The notes below the pieces were generated by a model. It was not told the origin of the DNA and made no database searches. It saw only the letters and a program-made list of their open reading frames with translations. From the NCBI RefSeq assembly GCF_024437745.1, contig NZ_JANFNY010000002.1, positions 62,001 to 126,000 on the forward strand: DNA of 64,000 nucleotides, read 5' to 3'. Positions 62,403-64,000 of the stretch are shown piece after piece. The number at the start of each line of letters is the position of its first letter. Position 1 is the first letter of the stretch. Position numbers and translations under genes: made by a program. This DNA is from Roseomonas sp. GC11 (lineage in GTDB: Bacteria; Pseudomonadota; Alphaproteobacteria; Acetobacterales; Acetobacteraceae).

Positions 62403-62466
62403 CGGGGGTCCGGGGGAACTCAGTTCCCCCGGCGGGAGGGTCCAGGGAGGGCGGCGCCCTCCCTGG
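62403..62466. repeat. Type II GC-rich double hairpin, copy e
   Basis: Stems around CCGGGGGAAC/GTTCCCCCGG and CCAGGGAGGGC/GCCCTCCCTGG. It lies between the binding-protein stop and the first permease start (minus strand), so it may attenuate read-through and leave more binding protein than permease. Confidence 0.7.
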
Positions 62467-62472
62467 CCGCGC

Positions 62473-63372
62473 TCAGGCGAATTCGCTGGGGAAGCCCACC
62501 TTGGGCGTCGGCAGCTCGATGCCGAACCACTTCTTGTAGGAGGCGGCGAAGTAATCGAAATCCACCCCCATCATGGCTTCCTTGTAGACGGTGTTGACCC
62601 AGTTCAGCCAGGTCGGGTCCCCGGGCTTGACGGCGGAGGCGTAGGAATTGGGCATCCAGCCATAGCCGGCATCGATGAAGCGCCCGGGCGCCTGCTGCAT
62701 CAGCCAGCGGGCGGCGGACTGGTCGGCCAGGTAGGCATCGACACGGCGGGCATTGAGCGCCTGGAGCGTGGCATCCGGGCTTTCGAAGGCGTCCACCTTG
62801 GCCTGCGGCAGGGCCTTGTGGATCCACTCCTCCAGGAAGACGTTCTGCATGCCGCCGACCGTCACGGCATTGCCGGCGGCCTTCATCTCGTCGAAGTTCC
62901 TGTACTTGCCACCGCGCGCCAGCAGCAGCAGCGAGACGCCCTCGCGGTAATAGGGAATGGTGAATTCCACCTGCTGCGCCCGCCCGGCGGTGACGGTCAT
63001 CCACTGCACCACGATGTCCACCTTGTCGGTGATCAGCGAGGGGATGCGGGCGTCGGAGCCCTGCAGCACGAACTCGACCTTGTTCGGATCGTCGAAGAGG
63101 TTCTTGGCCAGCAGCCGGGCCAGGTCGATATCCATGCCCTGGAGCTTGCCGTCCGGCCCCTCGAAATGCCAGGGCGGGTTGGTGCTGCCGGTGCCGACGA
63201 TCAGCCGGCCGCGTTCCTTGATGGTATAGAGGCGGCTTTTGCCGACGGCCTGGGCAAGGGCCGCCCGCGGCGCGAGCAGCGCCGCCGCGCCGCCGAGGGC
63301 CGCCCCCGCCGCGCCGATGCCAAACAGGCCACGGCGCTCCAGGCTGGGCTTGGTGTCATCCTGCTCACTCAT
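62473..63372 (-). CDS. Amino-acid ABC transporter substrate-binding protein
   Basis: A 299-residue periplasmic binding protein of family 3 (SBP_bac_3). The N-terminus has a twin-arginine-like signal (ERRGLFGIGAAGAALGG). LIVGTGSTNPPWHFEGPDGKLQGMDIDLARLLAK and VQWMTVTAGRAQQVEFTIPYY are family hallmarks. First gene of the transporter operon, 76 bp after a DadA-like gene on the same strand. Confidence 0.92.
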   Translation of the reverse strand: MSEQDDTKPSLERRGLFGIGAAGAALGGAAALLAPRAALAQAVGKSRLYTIKERGRLIVGTGSTNPPWHFEGPDGKLQGMDIDLARLLAKNLFDDPNKVEFVLQGSDARIPSLITDKVDIVVQWMTVTAGRAQQVEFTIPYYREGVSLLLLARGGKYRNFDEMKAAGNAVTVGGMQNVFLEEWIHKALPQAKVDAFESPDATLQALNARRVDAYLADQSAARWLMQQAPGRFIDAGYGWMPNSYASAVKPGDPTWLNWVNTVYKEAMMGVDFDYFAASYKKWFGIELPTPKVGFPSEFA

Positions 63373-63448
63373 ATGCGGTCCCCTTCTGTCTCCCGGCATG
63401 CCTTGGCGGCATGTCTTGCGGGAAGGTCAGCAAGAAACCGGCCAGTTG

Positions 63449-64000
63449 TCACGCCAGCGGAGCCATCTCGTTCGCGCGATCCCCGAGCAGGCCGGCGAGG
63501 CGGCGGCCGGAGCCGGCGGCCATGGTCCAGCCGGTATGGCCATGCCCGGTGTTGAGGTAGAGGCCGGGGATGCGGGTGGGGCCGATCCAGGGCCGGCCAT
63601 TCGGCACCATCGGCCGCAGCCCGGCCCAGCGCACCGCGCCCGGCGCCGAGTCGGCCAGCGCCAGCTGCGGGAACAGCTCGCCCACATTGCGCATCAGCGC
63701 GGCGATGCGGCGCGGCGAGGGGGTGGTGTCGTAATCCGCCACCTCGGCCGAGCCGACGATGCGGTAGCGGTCGCCGAGCGGGGTCAGGGCGAATTTGCGG
63801 CTGTCGTCGAGGATGGCCATGCGCGGCCCTTCCGGCCAGACGCTGCGCGGCGTGGTGACGGAAAGCCCCTTCACCGGATAGACCGGCACCTGGATGCCGA
63901 GCGGCGCCAGCACCGACGGCGAGTGGCTGCCGAGGGCCACCACCACGGCATCGCTCTCGATCTCGCCCAGGCTGGTGGAAACGGCAGCGACGCGCCCGCC
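63449..64000 (-). CDS. D-amino-acid dehydrogenase-like FAD oxidoreductase (C-terminal part)
   Basis: The last 183 or so residues of a DAO-family flavoprotein; the N-terminal FAD-binding part is beyond the window. PVKGLSVTTP, RIVGSAEVADYD, WAGLRPMVPNGRPWIGPTRIPGLYLNTGHGHTGWTMAAGSGRRLAGLL is typical of DadA. The ABC amino-acid uptake operon lies immediately downstream on the same strand, suggesting joint use of a D-amino acid or related substrate. Confidence 0.85.
   Translation of the reverse strand, partial: GGRVAAVSTSLGEIESDAVVVALGSHSPSVLAPLGIQVPVYPVKGLSVTTPRSVWPEGPRMAILDDSRKFALTPLGDRYRIVGSAEVADYDTTPSPRRIAALMRNVGELFPQLALADSAPGAVRWAGLRPMVPNGRPWIGPTRIPGLYLNTGHGHTGWTMAAGSGRRLAGLLGDRANEMAPLA

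Overview
The window is high-GC DNA from an alphaproteobacterium. The gene set and base composition fit Acetobacteraceae, most likely a Roseomonas-like organism (inference; no rRNA is present to confirm it): very GC-rich coding sequence, many tripartite-tricarboxylate (Bug) binding proteins, a complete ccoNOQP-ccoGHIS operon, acdS, and thrS-infC linkage. It falls into two parts of different origin.

Positions 1 to about 24,300 are the end of an integrative and conjugative element (ICE). In order it carries the tail of a probable DUF2840 gene, a TraF-type signal peptidase, DUF736, a lytic transglycosylase, a non-coding segment with a convincing oriT, a MOBP/VirD2-like relaxase, the TraG/VirD4 coupling protein, a CopG-like protein, an unrecognised membrane protein, and the mating-pore operon trbBCDEJ-trbK-trbLFGI plus DUF2274. 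Next come an AT-rich LysR gene, a cargo module (LysR regulator diverging from genes for an NmrA-like reductase, a dienelactone-hydrolase-like protein and an SDR), an AlpA-like protein and a tyrosine integrase. The integrase lies beside the 3' end of guaA, a known target of genomic islands, so guaA is the probable attachment site. The other ICE end is left of the window.

Positions 24,299 to 64,000 are host chromosome. They hold guaA, a DUF1028 gene, an SH3/proline-repeat protein, thrS and infC (infC apparently starting at CTG), and the cbb3 oxidase cluster with a perfect FNR/FixK-type box upstream of ccoN. A catabolic and transport region follows: M20 peptidases, two paralogous family-5 binding proteins, three Bug binding proteins, an Asp/Glu racemase-like protein, a TauD-like protein, an SDR and an ApbA-type reductase. 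After these come glutathione peroxidase, a DMT exporter, a divergent Lrp regulator and ACC deaminase pair, prfC, dCMP deaminase, a polar amino-acid ABC transporter, and the C-terminal half of a DadA-like oxidoreductase cut by the window end.

Two families of dispersed palindromic repeats sit between host genes, nearly always just 3' of a gene. I see neither family in the 24 kb of ICE, which supports the foreign origin of the ICE and suggests that the repeats act as host-specific terminators or are a non-autonomous repeat element. The least explained items are the membrane protein at 6289-7011, the composite hairpin repeats, the oriT architecture, and the degenerate TauD-like gene.
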